64,000 bases of DNA from Paramicrobacterium fandaimingii (GCF_011751745.2 NZ_CP061170.1:496001-560000); one strand, 5' to 3'; positions 16,981-27,285 are shown, counted from the stretch's first letter. Numbers and translations: made by a program. Notes: a model not told the origin generated them from the letters alone.

Positions 16981-17601
16981 TCAGCTGTCGTGTTCGATCA
17001 GCTCACCGGTCTCGGCGTTGATGGTCACCTCGGCATCTTCGCCGGACCCCGTGCCGATGTCGAACTGCCACAGGGGACCGCGGGGCGTTCCCTCGAGCTT
17101 CCACTCGTTGACCGCGCCGTTCTGGGCGTCGAGCGCGGTAGAGAGCGCCTCGTCCCAGGGGACAAGACCCTCGTACTCGATCACCTCTGAGCGCTTCTCG
17201 GGCATGTCGCTGGACTCAACGGCCTCGCCGCTGTTCTCGACGACGTCGCCCGTTGCGGCATCCACGACCGCCGTATGCTCATGGCTCTCCGACAGAAGCT
17301 CGACCGTGTATGCATAGCTATCGCCATGCCAGTTCAGCTCGATCTCGGTCAGCTCCCCGGGGAACCCGTCCTTCGCAATGTCGACAGCGTCGCGCCAGCT
17401 CACGGCAAACTCGGCTGTCGCGAGATCCGCGCCCTTCTGAACGCCGTTTCCGCCGTCGGCAGACCCTGCCGACTCGGTCGCGGCTGATGTTCCGTCGTCG
17501 TTCGGTGCCGAGCCCGTCGGCCCTGTGCACCCGGCAAGTGTCAGGCCCAGCGCCACCGCGGCGGCAGCTGCGACCATGGTCGGTGTTCGTTGTGCTCTCA
17601 T
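16981..17601 (-). CDS. PepSY-domain lipoprotein
   Basis: Surface lipoprotein of 206 residues. Signal peptide MRAQRTPTMVAAAAAV... ends in the lipobox LTLAGCTG, followed by a Ser/Asp/Gly linker. Two PepSY units follow, each with the 'G...e.ele...Y.v.l....' pattern ending in VVDAATGDVVE and TINAETGELIE. PepSY domains are extracytoplasmic modules thought to inhibit proteases or bind peptides. It follows rhaB by 39 nt in the same direction, so it may receive read-through from the rhamnose operon, but a functional link is not evident. Confidence 0.85.
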   Translation of the reverse strand: MRAQRTPTMVAAAAAVALGLTLAGCTGPTGSAPNDDGTSAATESAGSADGGNGVQKGADLATAEFAVSWRDAVDIAKDGFPGELTEIELNWHGDSYAYTVELLSESHEHTAVVDAATGDVVENSGEAVESSDMPEKRSEVIEYEGLVPWDEALSTALDAQNGAVNEWKLEGTPRGPLWQFDIGTGSGEDAEVTINAETGELIEHDS

Positions 17602-17640
17602 GCTGGCAACGATACGCGTGCCTGCGCTCGCTGTCAGGGG

Positions 17641-19068
17641 TCAGAACGTGCGCTGCGGGTCGAAGCGGCGAGGCGAGGTCGTGCGCGCAACCAGGTCGCG
17701 CAACGCGTCGAGACTGCCGTTTACGGCGCCGATCGCGCGGCCCTGCACCAGCACATTGCCGATCGCCGTGGCTTCAACAGGGCCAGCACGCACGGGCAGG
17801 CCGGCACGCGTCGCCGTCAGCTGGCAGAGCAGCTCGTTCTGCGAGCCGCCGCCCACAATGTGGATCGCGGTCACAGCCTTCCCCGACAGCTCGGAAGCCG
17901 TGAGCACCGCGTCGGCAAAAGCATCAGCGAGGCTCTCGACGATGCACCGCACCATTGCCGCACGGGATTGCGGAACAGCGAGCCCGCGTTCTGCCAGCCA
18001 TCCGGCGATGCGCGATGGCATATCTCCCGGAGGCAGAAACCGAGGATCGTTCGCGTCGAAGACAGGTTGCACATCGGTGACGGCGGCCGCGGCTCCAAGC
18101 AGCGCGGCAAGGTCGATCGCCTGCGCTGACTCTGCCTCCCACGCGCGCACCGATTCCGAGAGCAGCCACAACCCCATGACGTTGTGCAGAAAGCGCACGC
18201 GCCCGTCGACGCCGCCCTCGTTTGTGAAGTTCGCCTCGCGTGCGGCGTCGGAGAGCACAGGATGCTCGAGCTCAACGCCGACCAGCCCCCACGTTCCGCA
18301 GCTGATGTATGCCGCGTCGGCGTCGGCCATCGGCACAGCCACAACGGCGGAGGCCGTGTCGTGCGAGCCAACGGCGGTGAGAGGAACGCCGTCGAGACCC
18401 GTTGCGTTAGCTCCCGTTCCGGTGACGTGGCCGATGGTCTCGCCCGGGCGCACGAGGGGAGGAAGGATGCTTCGAGGCAACTGCAGCCGCTCGATGAGTT
18501 CGTCGTTCCACCCGCTTCCGTCGACACGCAACAGGCCCGTCGTCGATGCGTTCGTCACCTCGGCCGCGACGGTGCCCGTGAGCCAATACGCCAGCAGATC
18601 GGGGAGCAGCAGCGCGCGGTCGGCGAGGTGAAGGTACCCGGCCGCGCGATCGGCGGCAAGCTGGTACAGGGTGGTGAACGGCAGAAACTGCAGCCCGTTC
18701 GCGGCATAGAGTTCGGCAAACGGCGTCGACGCGTGCACGTCGGCGACGGCAGCATCCGTTCTGCCGTCCCTGTAGTGAAACGGCAGCCCGAGCAGCCGGC
18801 CGTCGCGCATCAGACCGTAGTCAACAGCCCACGCATCGATGCCGATCGAGGCAATGTCATCGGCGACGGATGCTGCGGTGCGCAGCCCCTCGGACGCCGC
18901 CCGGTACAGCTCGACGACGTTGACGTGCAGCCCATCGCGCAGCGCGACCGATCCGGTGGCGAAGCGCGCGACGGCGTCGAGCCGCAGCTCATCGGGCCCG
19001 AGGTGACCGAGCATGACGCGTCCGCTCGATGCCCCGAGATCGACAGCGGCGACAGTTGCTGTGCTCAT
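17641..19068 (-). CDS. rhaB: Rhamnulokinase
   Basis: FGGY-type kinase of 475 residues that phosphorylates L-rhamnulose to L-rhamnulose 1-phosphate in the cytosol. The N-terminal phosphate motif AVDLGASSGRVMLG is the RhaB signature. SIGIDAWAVDYGLM carries the catalytic Asp. The C-terminal GGGSQNELLCQLTA is the adenosine motif. The start ATG 19068 fits the family N-terminus; the longer frame to 19308 is rejected. It is the last metabolic gene of the rha operon, separated from the aldolase gene by a hairpin (19101-19136). Confidence 0.95.
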   Translation of the reverse strand: MSTATVAAVDLGASSGRVMLGHLGPDELRLDAVARFATGSVALRDGLHVNVVELYRAASEGLRTAASVADDIASIGIDAWAVDYGLMRDGRLLGLPFHYRDGRTDAAVADVHASTPFAELYAANGLQFLPFTTLYQLAADRAAGYLHLADRALLLPDLLAYWLTGTVAAEVTNASTTGLLRVDGSGWNDELIERLQLPRSILPPLVRPGETIGHVTGTGANATGLDGVPLTAVGSHDTASAVVAVPMADADAAYISCGTWGLVGVELEHPVLSDAAREANFTNEGGVDGRVRFLHNVMGLWLLSESVRAWEAESAQAIDLAALLGAAAAVTDVQPVFDANDPRFLPPGDMPSRIAGWLAERGLAVPQSRAAMVRCIVESLADAFADAVLTASELSGKAVTAIHIVGGGSQNELLCQLTATRAGLPVRAGPVEATAIGNVLVQGRAIGAVNGSLDALRDLVARTTSPRRFDPQRTF

Positions 19069-19100
19069 GCGACCCTGCCGCCCGAATCGTGCATGGCTAC

Positions 19101-19136
19101 GGACGTTGTGCACGGGCATACCCCGGCACAATGTCC
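19101..19136 (-). terminator. Intercistronic hairpin between aldolase/dehydrogenase and rhaB
   Basis: Arms GGACGTTGTGC (19101-19111) and GCACAATGTCC (19126-19136) pair with one wobble, with an internal GGG/CCC extension. It has no T-tract. It lies in the 94-nt gap upstream of rhaB and probably tunes relative expression. Confidence 0.5.
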
Positions 19137-19162
19137 GCAGCGGCGCACCATGGTTCGCGCGC

Positions 19163-21199
19163 TCATCGCAAGAACGCCGCCGCGACTCCCGCGTCAACGG
19201 GAATGTGCAGCCCTGTCGTGTGGTCGAGGTCGCTCGTGCACAGCACGAACACGGCGTTGGCGACGTTCTCGGGCACGACCTCGCGCTTGAGAATGGTGCG
19301 CTGTGCATAGAATTTGCCGAGGTCTTCCTCAGGGATTCCGTACGTCTTGGCGCGGTTGGCGCCCCATCCCGATGCGAAGATGCCCGAGCCGCGCACGACG
19401 CCGTCTGGGTTGATGCCGTTCACCTTGATGCCGTACTCCCCGAGCTCCGCCGCCAACAGGCGCACCTGGTGGGCCTGGTCGGCCTTCGTCGCCGAGTACG
19501 CGATGTTGTTCGGCCCGGCGAACACGGAATTCTTGCTCGAGATGTACACGATGTCGCCACCAAGCTGCTGGTCGATGAGCACGCGTGCGGCGTGCTTCGA
19601 CACAAGGAACGACCCCTTTGCCATGACGTTGTGCTGAAGGTCCCAATCTTTCTCCGTCGTCTCGAACAGCGACTTCGACAGCGACAGCCCCGCGTTGTTC
19701 ACAACGAGGTCGAGGCCGCCGAACGCGAGCACCGTCTCGTCGATAGCCGCTTTCACTGCCTGCTCGTTCGAGACGTCGGCGGCGATGCCGATCGCGACGT
19801 CTGTGTTCCCCAGCTCGGCTGCCGCCGCGCGCGCCTTCTCGATGTCGAGATCGGCGATGGCGACGCAGGCACCTTCAGCAGCGAGTCGCGTGGCGATCGC
19901 CTTGCCGATTCCGGATGCTGCGCCGGTGACGAGTGCGATGCGCGTCGCGAGCGGCTTGGGTTTCGGCATCCGCTGCAGCTTCGCCTCCTCGAGTGCCCAG
20001 TACTCAATGCGGAACTTCTCGCGCTCATCGATCGGCGCGTAGCTCGAGAGGCCCTCGGCCCCGCGCATCACGTTTATCGCGTTCACGTAGAACTCGCCGG
20101 CAACACGCGCGGTCTGCTTGTCTTTGCCGTAGCTGAACATGCCGACCCCAGGCACGAGAACAATCAGCGGGTCGGCGCCGCGCATCGCGGGGGAGTCTTC
20201 CGTCGCGTGGCGGTCGTAGTAGGCGGCGTAGTCGGCACGGTACTGCTCGTGCAGTTCAGGAAGGCGCTCGAGAATCTGCTCGACGCTTGCCGTGGCAGGC
20301 AGGTCGATCACGAGCGGCTTCACCTTCGTTCGCAGAAAGTGATCGGGGCAGCTGGTGCCGAGCTCGGCGAGTCGCGGGTGCTCGGCCGCACTCAGAAAAT
20401 CGAGAACAACGTCGGAATCGGTGAAGTGGCCGACAACGGGGCGGTCGGCGGATGCCACGGCACGCAGCGCCGGTGCGAGCGCCGCCGCTTTGGCACGCCG
20501 CTCGGCCTCGGGCAGAGCCTCGTAACCGGCAAGAGCGGTTCCAAATGGCTCTGCCTTCGAGTGCTCTGCGATGTACTGCGACGCGGTATCGATGATCCAG
20601 AGCGAATTCTTCTCTGATTCTTCTGACGTCGCACCCCAGGCGGTGATGCCGTGTCCGCCGAGGATGCACCCGACAGCATCCGGATTCTGCTCTTTGATCG
20701 TGGCGATGTCGAGGCCAAGCTGAAAGCCGGGGCGGCGCCATGGAACCCACACAACCGTGTTGCCGAAGATCTCCGCGGTCAGGCGCTCGCCGTCAGCAGC
20801 CGTCGCTATCGCGATGCCGGCATCCGGATGCAGGTGGTCGACGTGCGCTGCATCGACGAGGCCGTGCATTGCGGTGTCGATCGACGGCGCGGCTCCGCCC
20901 TTGCCGAACAGTGTGTGGTCGAACGCGGCAACCATCTCGTCTTCGCGGTCAAGCCCTGAGTACACGTTCTGCAGGGCACGCAACCGGTCAACCCGCAGCA
21001 CAGCGAGGCCCTTCTCGACAAGTGTGCCGAGGTCGCCTCCGGAGCCCTTCACCCACATGAGCTCGATATCGTCGCCCGTGACGGGGTCGGTCTCGAGTCC
21101 CTTCGCCGAGGTGTTGCCCCCGGCGAAGTTGGTGTTCTTCGGGTCGGCGCCGAGCCGATTGCTGCGTGCGATGAGCTCGGCGGCTGTGGCGTTAGTCAT
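19163..21199 (-). CDS. rhaD: Bifunctional rhamnulose-1-phosphate aldolase / lactaldehyde dehydrogenase (SDR)
   Basis: 678-residue two-domain enzyme. The N-terminal ~400 residues are a class II aldolase: FAGGNTSAK near residue 25, zinc ligands in HVDHLHPD (119-126) and GGHGITAWG (181-189). It should split L-rhamnulose 1-phosphate into DHAP and L-lactaldehyde. The C-terminal part is an SDR with TGAASGIG (425-432), NNAG (501-504), Ser in YISSKNS and YSATK (568-572), expected to oxidise lactaldehyde to lactate. This fusion is the known RhaD/RhaEW type of Rhizobium, Bacillus and actinobacteria. It lies between rhaI and rhaB, completing the pathway. Confidence 0.94.
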   Translation of the reverse strand: MTNATAAELIARSNRLGADPKNTNFAGGNTSAKGLETDPVTGDDIELMWVKGSGGDLGTLVEKGLAVLRVDRLRALQNVYSGLDREDEMVAAFDHTLFGKGGAAPSIDTAMHGLVDAAHVDHLHPDAGIAIATAADGERLTAEIFGNTVVWVPWRRPGFQLGLDIATIKEQNPDAVGCILGGHGITAWGATSEESEKNSLWIIDTASQYIAEHSKAEPFGTALAGYEALPEAERRAKAAALAPALRAVASADRPVVGHFTDSDVVLDFLSAAEHPRLAELGTSCPDHFLRTKVKPLVIDLPATASVEQILERLPELHEQYRADYAAYYDRHATEDSPAMRGADPLIVLVPGVGMFSYGKDKQTARVAGEFYVNAINVMRGAEGLSSYAPIDEREKFRIEYWALEEAKLQRMPKPKPLATRIALVTGAASGIGKAIATRLAAEGACVAIADLDIEKARAAAAELGNTDVAIGIAADVSNEQAVKAAIDETVLAFGGLDLVVNNAGLSLSKSLFETTEKDWDLQHNVMAKGSFLVSKHAARVLIDQQLGGDIVYISSKNSVFAGPNNIAYSATKADQAHQVRLLAAELGEYGIKVNGINPDGVVRGSGIFASGWGANRAKTYGIPEEDLGKFYAQRTILKREVVPENVANAVFVLCTSDLDHTTGLHIPVDAGVAAAFLR

Positions 21200-21261
21200 T
21201 TTCTCTCCAGAGAAGTCGATGATGTCGAAGGCGCAGTTGGGCGGTCAGGCTCGCCGGCCGT

Positions 21262-22428
21262 TCAGGCACCCCAGCCGGATTGGGTTCCGCCGACGCGGTC
21301 TGTCGCGATTTTCTCCTGATAGCCGGATGCCGCATAGGCGGCCATGGGGTCGGCAGGGAGTCCTCGTGACTCGCGCCAGTCAGCGAGATCGCCGCGCACA
21401 TCCGTGTAGAACGCGTCCATGACGATGCCGTTCGCCCCGAGCACGTCGTGCTCGCTCTGCGCGATGTCAAGAGCATCCCGGTCGAGCATGAGCGCCCGCG
21501 CCGTCATCTCCTGCACATTGAGCACCGAGCGAATCTGGCCGGGAATCTTGTCTTCGACGTTGTGGCACTGGTCGAGCATGAACGCCACGTCGGGGTTGGC
21601 ATAGCCGCCCCCGCGCACGACCTCCATGAGAATGCGGAACAGCTGGAACGGATCGGCCGCCCCGACGATGAGGTCGTCGTCGGCGTAGAAGCGTGAGTTG
21701 AAGTCGAATGAACCGAGCTTTCCGAGGCGAAGCAGCTGCGCGACGATGAACTCGATGTTGGTTCCGGGAGCGTGGTGGCCGGTGTCGAGGCACACTTTGG
21801 CTTTGTCGCCGAGCGCGCTCACCTGGGCATAGGAGGTTCCCCAGTCGGGAACATCTGTGTGGTAGAACGCCGGCTCGAAGAACTTGTACTCCAGAACCAT
21901 GCGCTGGTCGTCGCCGAGACGCCCGTAGATCGTCTGAAGGGACTCGTGCAGCCAGTCCTGTCGCGAACGGATGTCAGCCTGCCCCGGGTAGTTTGTGCCG
22001 TCGGCGAGCCAGATCTTGAGGTCGCGCGAGCCGGTCGCATCCATGACGTCGATGCACCGGAAGTGGTGGTCGATCGCCTTCTGCCGCACGGCGGGGTCAG
22101 AGTGCGTGAGCGAACCGAACTTGTAGATGTCGTCTTGGAAGGTGTTTGAATTCACCGTGCCGAGCTCGACACCGTGCTCGGCGGCGTAGCGGCGAAGCGC
22201 AGCGAAATCGTCAACCTGATCCCACGGGATGTGCAGGGCAACGGCGGGAGCAAGACCGGTGAAGCGGTGCACTGTCGCAGCATCCGCAATCTTCTCTTCA
22301 ACGGTGCGGGGCGTGCCCGGCGTGCCGAACACCTTGAACCGGGTGCCGGAGTTGCCGAACGCCCACGACGGTAGTTCGATGGCCTGCTTGGCGAGCTCCG
22401 GGGCAATCGCATCGAAACGATCTGACAT
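21262..22428 (-). CDS. rhaI: L-rhamnose isomerase
   Basis: Sugar isomerase of 388 residues converting L-rhamnose to L-rhamnulose, of the actinobacterial/Rhizobium RhaI type (xylose-isomerase-like TIM barrel). Metal-binding acidic and His residues are visible in LEYKFFEPAFYHTDV, CLDTGHHAPGTN and FDFNSRFYADDDL. HIPWDQVDDF lies in the first strand region. It follows the transporter binding-protein gene, separated by an 86-nt gap that is mostly a perfect hairpin. No L-rhamnose mutarotase gene is present in the operon. Confidence 0.95.
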   Translation of the reverse strand: MSDRFDAIAPELAKQAIELPSWAFGNSGTRFKVFGTPGTPRTVEEKIADAATVHRFTGLAPAVALHIPWDQVDDFAALRRYAAEHGVELGTVNSNTFQDDIYKFGSLTHSDPAVRQKAIDHHFRCIDVMDATGSRDLKIWLADGTNYPGQADIRSRQDWLHESLQTIYGRLGDDQRMVLEYKFFEPAFYHTDVPDWGTSYAQVSALGDKAKVCLDTGHHAPGTNIEFIVAQLLRLGKLGSFDFNSRFYADDDLIVGAADPFQLFRILMEVVRGGGYANPDVAFMLDQCHNVEDKIPGQIRSVLNVQEMTARALMLDRDALDIAQSEHDVLGANGIVMDAFYTDVRGDLADWRESRGLPADPMAAYAASGYQEKIATDRVGGTQSGWGA

Positions 22429-22461
22429 TGGTTCTGCTCCTTGTGTGACGTAAGTATGGGG

Positions 22462-22506
22462 GATGCGCCGGCGGCCGTGACCTGTTGTGCGGGCCGCCGG
22501 CGCATC
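22462..22506 (-). terminator. Perfect 15-bp intercistronic hairpin between rhaS and rhaI
   Basis: Arms GATGCGCCGGCGGCC (22462-22476) and GGCCGCCGGCGCATC (22492-22506) are perfectly complementary around a 15-nt loop. It starts 8 nt after the binding-protein stop in the minus direction. With no T-tract it is more likely a processing or stabilising stem, or partial terminator, than a full stop, since rhaI must be transcribed beyond it. Confidence 0.75.
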
Positions 22507-22514
22507 GGTGACGA

Positions 22515-23570
22515 CTAGAAGTCGAAGTCGTCGATGTTGTCTGCGGTGAACACAAACGGATCGCCGAGCGTGACGATGCCATCGGCACCGACTTCGTACG
22601 ACGTCTGATCGGTGCTGAGGCCCTCCACTTCGAAGGTGTCGCCTTCTTCACCGGTGATGTCGCCGTCGATCATCGCCTTTGCCGCGAAGGCGGCGAGGAT
22701 GCCGAGGTCTTCGGGGTTCCACAGGGCGAACGAGGTGACTGTGCCGTTTTCGACGTACTCACGCATGTCATTCGGAGTGCCGAGACCGGTCAAAGCCACT
22801 TCACCCTTGAAGTCCGACGTCGACAGGTAGCGCGCGGCTGCCGCGATGCCGACAGTCGTCGGCGAGATGATGCCCTTCAGGTCGGGGTACGTCGACAGCA
22901 GCGCCTCCGTCTTGTCGAACGATGTCTGGTCGTCGTCGTTGCCGTACACAGTGTCGACGAGTTCGATGTCAGGGTACTCGGAGTCGAGGTACGTCTTCAT
23001 CTCCTCGATCCAGGCATTCTGGTTTGTCGCGTTGGCGGCGGCAGACAGAATCGCGATCTGGCCCTCGCCGTCGATCTGCTCGGCGATCAGGTCGACCTGC
23101 TTCTTCGCGATCAGTTCGGCGTTTGATGCCGAGACGTAGAGATCACGGCACTCGGGGTCGACGTCGGAGTCGAACGTGACGACGGCGACGCCAGCATCCC
23201 GTGCCTCGCCGAGAGCGTCGCAGAGTGCGTTTGGGTCGTTTGCCGAGAGCACGATCGCGTCGACGCTCTGCTGCGTGAGCGTGTTGATGTACGTCACCTG
23301 GCCGTCGGCCGTCGCCTCCGTCGGGCCGACCTCCTTGTAGGTACCGCCGAAGCCCTCGACGGCAGACTGACCCGCGGCATCCGATGCTTCAAAGTAGGGG
23401 TTGCCGAGGCTCTTGGGCAGAAACGCGATGTCGTAGGAGTCGCCTCCGCCGTCACCACCGCCCTCGGATCCTCCATCGCTGGCGGAGCAGGCTGTTGCGG
23501 TAAGTGTCACTCCGAGGGCAAGCGCGATCAGCGCCATGCCCGATCGGGAGCGTTTGCTGAACAACGTCAT
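22515..23570 (-). CDS. rhaS: L-rhamnose ABC transporter substrate-binding lipoprotein
   Basis: Periplasmic-type binding protein (Peripla_BP_4) of 351 residues, lipidated at LTATACSASDGG. The fold-typical text includes IAFLPKSLGNPYFEASD at the first strand, AIVLSANDPNAL, and GIISPTTVGIAAAARYL. The pattern matches the rhamnose-binding RhaS group rather than ribose-binding RbsB. It belongs to the rha operon, after the two permeases. The name rhaS here follows Rhizobium usage and is not the AraC regulator of E. coli. Confidence 0.9.
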   Translation of the reverse strand: MTLFSKRSRSGMALIALALGVTLTATACSASDGGSEGGGDGGGDSYDIAFLPKSLGNPYFEASDAAGQSAVEGFGGTYKEVGPTEATADGQVTYINTLTQQSVDAIVLSANDPNALCDALGEARDAGVAVVTFDSDVDPECRDLYVSASNAELIAKKQVDLIAEQIDGEGQIAILSAAANATNQNAWIEEMKTYLDSEYPDIELVDTVYGNDDDQTSFDKTEALLSTYPDLKGIISPTTVGIAAAARYLSTSDFKGEVALTGLGTPNDMREYVENGTVTSFALWNPEDLGILAAFAAKAMIDGDITGEEGDTFEVEGLSTDQTSYEVGADGIVTLGDPFVFTADNIDDFDF

Positions 23571-23614
23571 TGTTCGTCCTTCTTTCTTGGTGGGGTGCAG
23601 GGAATGGTTCAGGG

Positions 23615-24658
23615 TCAGGATGCTGCCGCGGCAACGCGTCTTCGCTCGGCGAACCGGGAGACGGCCGAGATGATCGAGGGCACGATCACCGACACGACGA
23701 GCAAGAGCCCTGTCGCGACGTTGATGACGTCTGACGAGACGTCGGCGAGGCGCAGCGCGCTGCGCAGGGCCCCGATGACGAGCACCCCGGCAATGACTCC
23801 GATGAGCGAGCCGCGGCCGCCGAAGATCGAGACGCCTCCGACCAGCACCGCGGCAACGACCACGAGTTCGAGCCCCATGGCGTTGTCGCCACGCGCCGAG
23901 TCGTAGCGCAGCGTCCAGAACGCTCCAGCGAGGGCGGAGACCGTGCCGCTCGCGACGAAGAACCAGAACTTCAGGCGACCGGCGTCGATTCCAGAGAACG
24001 CCGACGCCTCCTTGTTGAGCCCGATGGCATAGGTGCTTCGCCCGATCCCTGTAGCGTGCAGGATCACGACAGCGATGATCGCGAGAACAATGAAGATGAT
24101 GAGAATGCCGGGGATCGCCGTTCCCTGTCCGAAGAGCCGTTCCTTGACGAGGTCGCCGAATACGTCGGGAAAACCAGTGACGGCTGTGGTTCCGAGAATT
24201 CCCACGGCGATGCCGCGATAGAGCGCGAGCGAGCCGATCGTGACCGCAAGTGAGGGAAGTCCAACAGTCGTCACGAGGAAGCCATTCAGCGCGCCGCCGA
24301 TCACGCCGACGATTAGAGCCACGACGATCGCTGCCGGAACCGGAACCCCGGCCTGGAAGAGGGCGCCGATCGTCACGCTCGACAGTCCGACCATGCTCGC
24401 GACCGACAGGTCGATCTCGCCTGTGATGATCACGAAGGTCATGGGAAGTGCGATGAGCAGAACGGGGAAGACGTCGAGGATCAGAAAGTACAGCGTGTTC
24501 GGAGTCGTGAAGTTGTCAACGCTCACTGAGGCGACGATCCACACGATCACGAGCAGAGCGATGATCGCCGCTGACCGGCCGAACAGCAATGTGCGAAGTC
24601 GCGCTGCAGTAGGCGGAGCCGTGGGCAGCGACGTTGTCTTCTCGAGCGTGCGCGTCAT
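23615..24658 (-). CDS. rhaQ: L-rhamnose ABC transporter permease
   Basis: BPD_transp_2 permease of 347 residues with about ten hydrophobic helices. The typical motif GEIDLSVASMVGLSS in the N-terminal half and GGVSIFGGRGSLIGVIAGVLVIGALR in the C-terminal half identify the ribose/rhamnose class. Its start overlaps the end of the preceding permease gene by 4 nt. It forms the membrane channel with the other permease. Confidence 0.92.
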   Translation of the reverse strand: MTRTLEKTTSLPTAPPTAARLRTLLFGRSAAIIALLVIVWIVASVSVDNFTTPNTLYFLILDVFPVLLIALPMTFVIITGEIDLSVASMVGLSSVTIGALFQAGVPVPAAIVVALIVGVIGGALNGFLVTTVGLPSLAVTIGSLALYRGIAVGILGTTAVTGFPDVFGDLVKERLFGQGTAIPGILIIFIVLAIIAVVILHATGIGRSTYAIGLNKEASAFSGIDAGRLKFWFFVASGTVSALAGAFWTLRYDSARGDNAMGLELVVVAAVLVGGVSIFGGRGSLIGVIAGVLVIGALRSALRLADVSSDVINVATGLLLVVSVIVPSIISAVSRFAERRRVAAAAS

Positions 24659-25671
24659 GAGCTGACTCCTTCACGTTCGGCACCGGCGGATTGTCGCTCT
24701 CGAAAGACCGCGCGCTGCGTGCGCAGCGAGAGAACGCGGTCGAGCACGATGGCGCCGATGATGAGCGCGCCCACGACGGCCTGCTGCCAGAAGTCCTGAA
24801 TGCCGACGGTGGGCAGTGCGCGATTGATCGTCGACAGCAGCACGGCTCCGAGTGCGGCGCCGAGCACGGTTCCGCTCCCGCCGAAGATCGCGACACCGCC
24901 GATGACTGCAGCGGCAACAGAGTCGAGCTCCATTCCGGAGCCCGCCGTCGCGCTCACAGTCGCATACCGTGCGGCGTACATCACGCCGGCGATGCCGGAG
25001 AGCGTTCCCGAGATCACGAATGTTCCGAAGATACGGCGTGCGACGGGAAGACCGTAGAGCTCCGCGGCATCCGGATTCGACCCGATCGCGTAGAGATCGC
25101 GCCCGGAACGCATATAGCCGAGGTAGTAGGCGAGCACGGCGAAGGCAATGAGGGCGATGACAGTGAGCCATGGGATGCCGAAGAGCGACCCCGTGCCGAT
25201 GGCTGTGAAGTCCGACGGCAGGTCTGACGCGTTGATGCGCGTTGACCCCGCCCAGGCAATGTCGATGCCGCGATAGATGTAGAGCGTTCCCAGTGTGATC
25301 ACGAGAGCCGGAACCTTGGCGACGCTGACGAGCAGACCATTGATGACGCCAAGTCCCGTGCCGAGAAGCACACCGAGCAGAATCACCAGGATCGTCGGCG
25401 CGTCCGGCCAATCAGTGAACATGCGCCCAGTGGCATATGCCGAGAGACCAAGGACCGCGCTGACCGAGAGGTCGATGTTCCTGGTGATGACGACGACGGC
25501 CTGAGCGATGGCGAGCAGAACGAGAATCGACGGCGTGAGCAACAGGTTGCGAAAGCCGTCTGAGCCGAATGCGAAGTTGGAGTTGAAGAGCGTGGCGATC
25601 ACGATCACGACGATCACCGCGAGAGCGACGCTGGTTTCGCGCCGCTTGACGAGGGCAGTCAGGCTGTTCAT
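24655..25671 (-). CDS. rhaP: L-rhamnose ABC transporter permease
   Basis: Paralogous BPD_transp_2 permease of 338 residues, about ten helices, with [18 protein letters not shown] and [23 protein letters not shown], the same two motifs as its partner. It overlaps the ATPase gene upstream by 4 nt and the second permease downstream by 4 nt, so ATPase and both permeases are translationally coupled. Confidence 0.92.
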   Translation of the reverse strand: MNSLTALVKRRETSVALAVIVVIVIATLFNSNFAFGSDGFRNLLLTPSILVLLAIAQAVVVITRNIDLSVSAVLGLSAYATGRMFTDWPDAPTILVILLGVLLGTGLGVINGLLVSVAKVPALVITLGTLYIYRGIDIAWAGSTRINASDLPSDFTAIGTGSLFGIPWLTVIALIAFAVLAYYLGYMRSGRDLYAIGSNPDAAELYGLPVARRIFGTFVISGTLSGIAGVMYAARYATVSATAGSGMELDSVAAAVIGGVAIFGGSGTVLGAALGAVLLSTINRALPTVGIQDFWQQAVVGALIIGAIVLDRVLSLRTQRAVFRERQSAGAEREGVSS

Positions 25672-27182
25672 GCGGCGTCCTCCGTTCGCGTCGCTGCGGT
25701 CATGACGGTTTCAGACGTGGCATCAGCCCGGCTGAGTTCGGCAGTGAGGCGCCCCTCGCGCACAACGAGAACGCGGTCGCTCATGCCGAGCACCTCGGGA
25801 AGCTCTGACGAGATCATGAGAATCGCCATGCCCTGCTGGGCAAGCTCATCGAGCAGACGGTGCACCTCTGCCTTCGTGCCGATGTCGATTCCGCGCGTCG
25901 GTTCATCGACGATGAGCAGTCTCGGATTCGTTTCGAGCCACTTGGCGAGAACCACCTTCTGCTGGTTTCCGCCGGACATCGTGCGGGCTTCGCTGTCGAG
26001 GTCTCCGGCCTTGACGCGGAGCTTGGCCGCGCCTTCTTCTGCCTTCGCGTACTCCCGGCCGCTCGACATGAGGCCCCACCGCGCGAGTGCGCGTCGGATC
26101 ACAAGTGTCATGTTGCGCGCGACGGACATGTCGACGATCAGCCCTTGCTGGCGGCGGTCCTCGGGTACGAGGCCGATTCCCGCTTTGATCGCCTTGCGCG
26201 GATTTCCGCGCGCGAGCACGCTGCCGTCCACGCGGATGACGCCTTCGGTGTAGCTGTCGATTCCAAAGATCGCACGGGCAATCTCGCTTCGGCCCGCGCC
26301 GACGAGTCCCGCGAGACCGACGATCTCGCGTTCGCGAACCGTGAAGTTCACGTCTGAGAAGACTCCGGGCGAGGTCAACCCCTCGACCGAGAGCACGATG
26401 TCTCCTGGCCCTGTTCCCTCCGTTTTGGGAAACAGCGTGTCGACGTCTCTGCCGACCATGAGGGTGACGATCTCTGCCGGACTGACCGCGTCGATGCTGT
26501 GCGTAGACACGTATGCCCCGTCGCGCATCACGGTCACGGTGTCGCAGAGGTCGAAGATCTCATCGAACCGGTGCGAGATGAAGACGAGCCCGCGGCCTTC
26601 GTCGCGAAGGGCGCGGGCGATCGTGAAGAGGCGCGTGACCTCGACCCCGCTCAGTGCAGCGGTGGGCTCGTCCATCACGAGCACGCGCGCATCAAGAGAG
26701 ATGGCCTTGGCAATCTCGAGAACCTGCTGGTCGGCGATCGAGAGACCTAGCGCGATGCGAGTCGGGTCGATTGAGACGCCGAGACGGTCAAACAGCTTCG
26801 CAGTCTCGCTGTTCATTGTGCGTCTGTCGATCTTTCCCACTGCCGCCACCGGATGGCGGCCCATGAAGACGTTCTCCGCGACGGTGAGGTCGGGGAAGAG
26901 CGTCGGCTCCTGGTAGATGACGGCAACCCCGGCGTTCTTCGCTTCGGCTGTCGACCCGAAGTCGACGTCTTCTCCGGCGAGCGTGACGGCACCTGAGTCA
27001 CGGCGGTGCACACCGGCGACCACCTTGACGAGCGTCGACTTGCCCGCACCGTTCTCGCCGACGACCGCGTGGATTGACCCGGGGTAAAGCGTCAGGCTGC
27101 CTGAGTCGAGGGCAACGACCGACCCGAAGGTCTTTCGCACGTCGCGCAACTCGAGTATCGGCGGGACATCAGGGATCGGCAT
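25668..27182 (-). CDS. rhaT: L-rhamnose ABC transporter ATP-binding protein (tandem ATPase)
   Basis: 504-residue protein with two fused ABC domains, as in RbsA/XylG/RhaT. Domain 1 has an intact Walker A (GENGAGKST), signature-like LGLSIADQQ and Walker [11 protein letters not shown]. Domain 2 has the characteristic degenerate Walker A (GLVGAGRSE), the signature MSGGNQQK and Walker [11 protein letters not shown]. It is the first gene of the rha operon, and a 12-bp LacI-type palindrome lies 26 nt upstream of its ATG. It energises rhamnose import. Confidence 0.94.
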   Translation of the reverse strand: MPIPDVPPILELRDVRKTFGSVVALDSGSLTLYPGSIHAVVGENGAGKSTLVKVVAGVHRRDSGAVTLAGEDVDFGSTAEAKNAGVAVIYQEPTLFPDLTVAENVFMGRHPVAAVGKIDRRTMNSETAKLFDRLGVSIDPTRIALGLSIADQQVLEIAKAISLDARVLVMDEPTAALSGVEVTRLFTIARALRDEGRGLVFISHRFDEIFDLCDTVTVMRDGAYVSTHSIDAVSPAEIVTLMVGRDVDTLFPKTEGTGPGDIVLSVEGLTSPGVFSDVNFTVREREIVGLAGLVGAGRSEIARAIFGIDSYTEGVIRVDGSVLARGNPRKAIKAGIGLVPEDRRQQGLIVDMSVARNMTLVIRRALARWGLMSSGREYAKAEEGAAKLRVKAGDLDSEARTMSGGNQQKVVLAKWLETNPRLLIVDEPTRGIDIGTKAEVHRLLDELAQQGMAILMISSELPEVLGMSDRVLVVREGRLTAELSRADATSETVMTAATRTEDAA

Positions 27183-27207
27183 TGATCGGGCTCCGAGGGG
27201 TCGGGGA

Positions 27208-27219
27208 TGAATCGTTTCA
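27208..27219. promoter_or_regulatory. LacI-type operator TGAATCGTTTCA before the rha operon
   Basis: Palindrome with central CG (reverse complement TGAAACGATTCA). It lies 26 nt upstream of rhaT and is identical to the site in front of the esterase gene at 43970-43981. LacI-family proteins bind 12-16 bp palindromes with a central CG step, so this is a strong operator candidate. Confidence 0.75.
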
Positions 27220-27285
27220 CGGGTAAACTCAGACTAGGGTCATCCCTGCAAATCTGTCAACAGAAGGCAGCGCGCGTTATCGAAC

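Noticed and set aside
19013..20617. 534-codon plus-strand ORF across rhaB and the aldolase gene
   Set aside because: Antisense to two confidently identified rhamnose catabolic genes.
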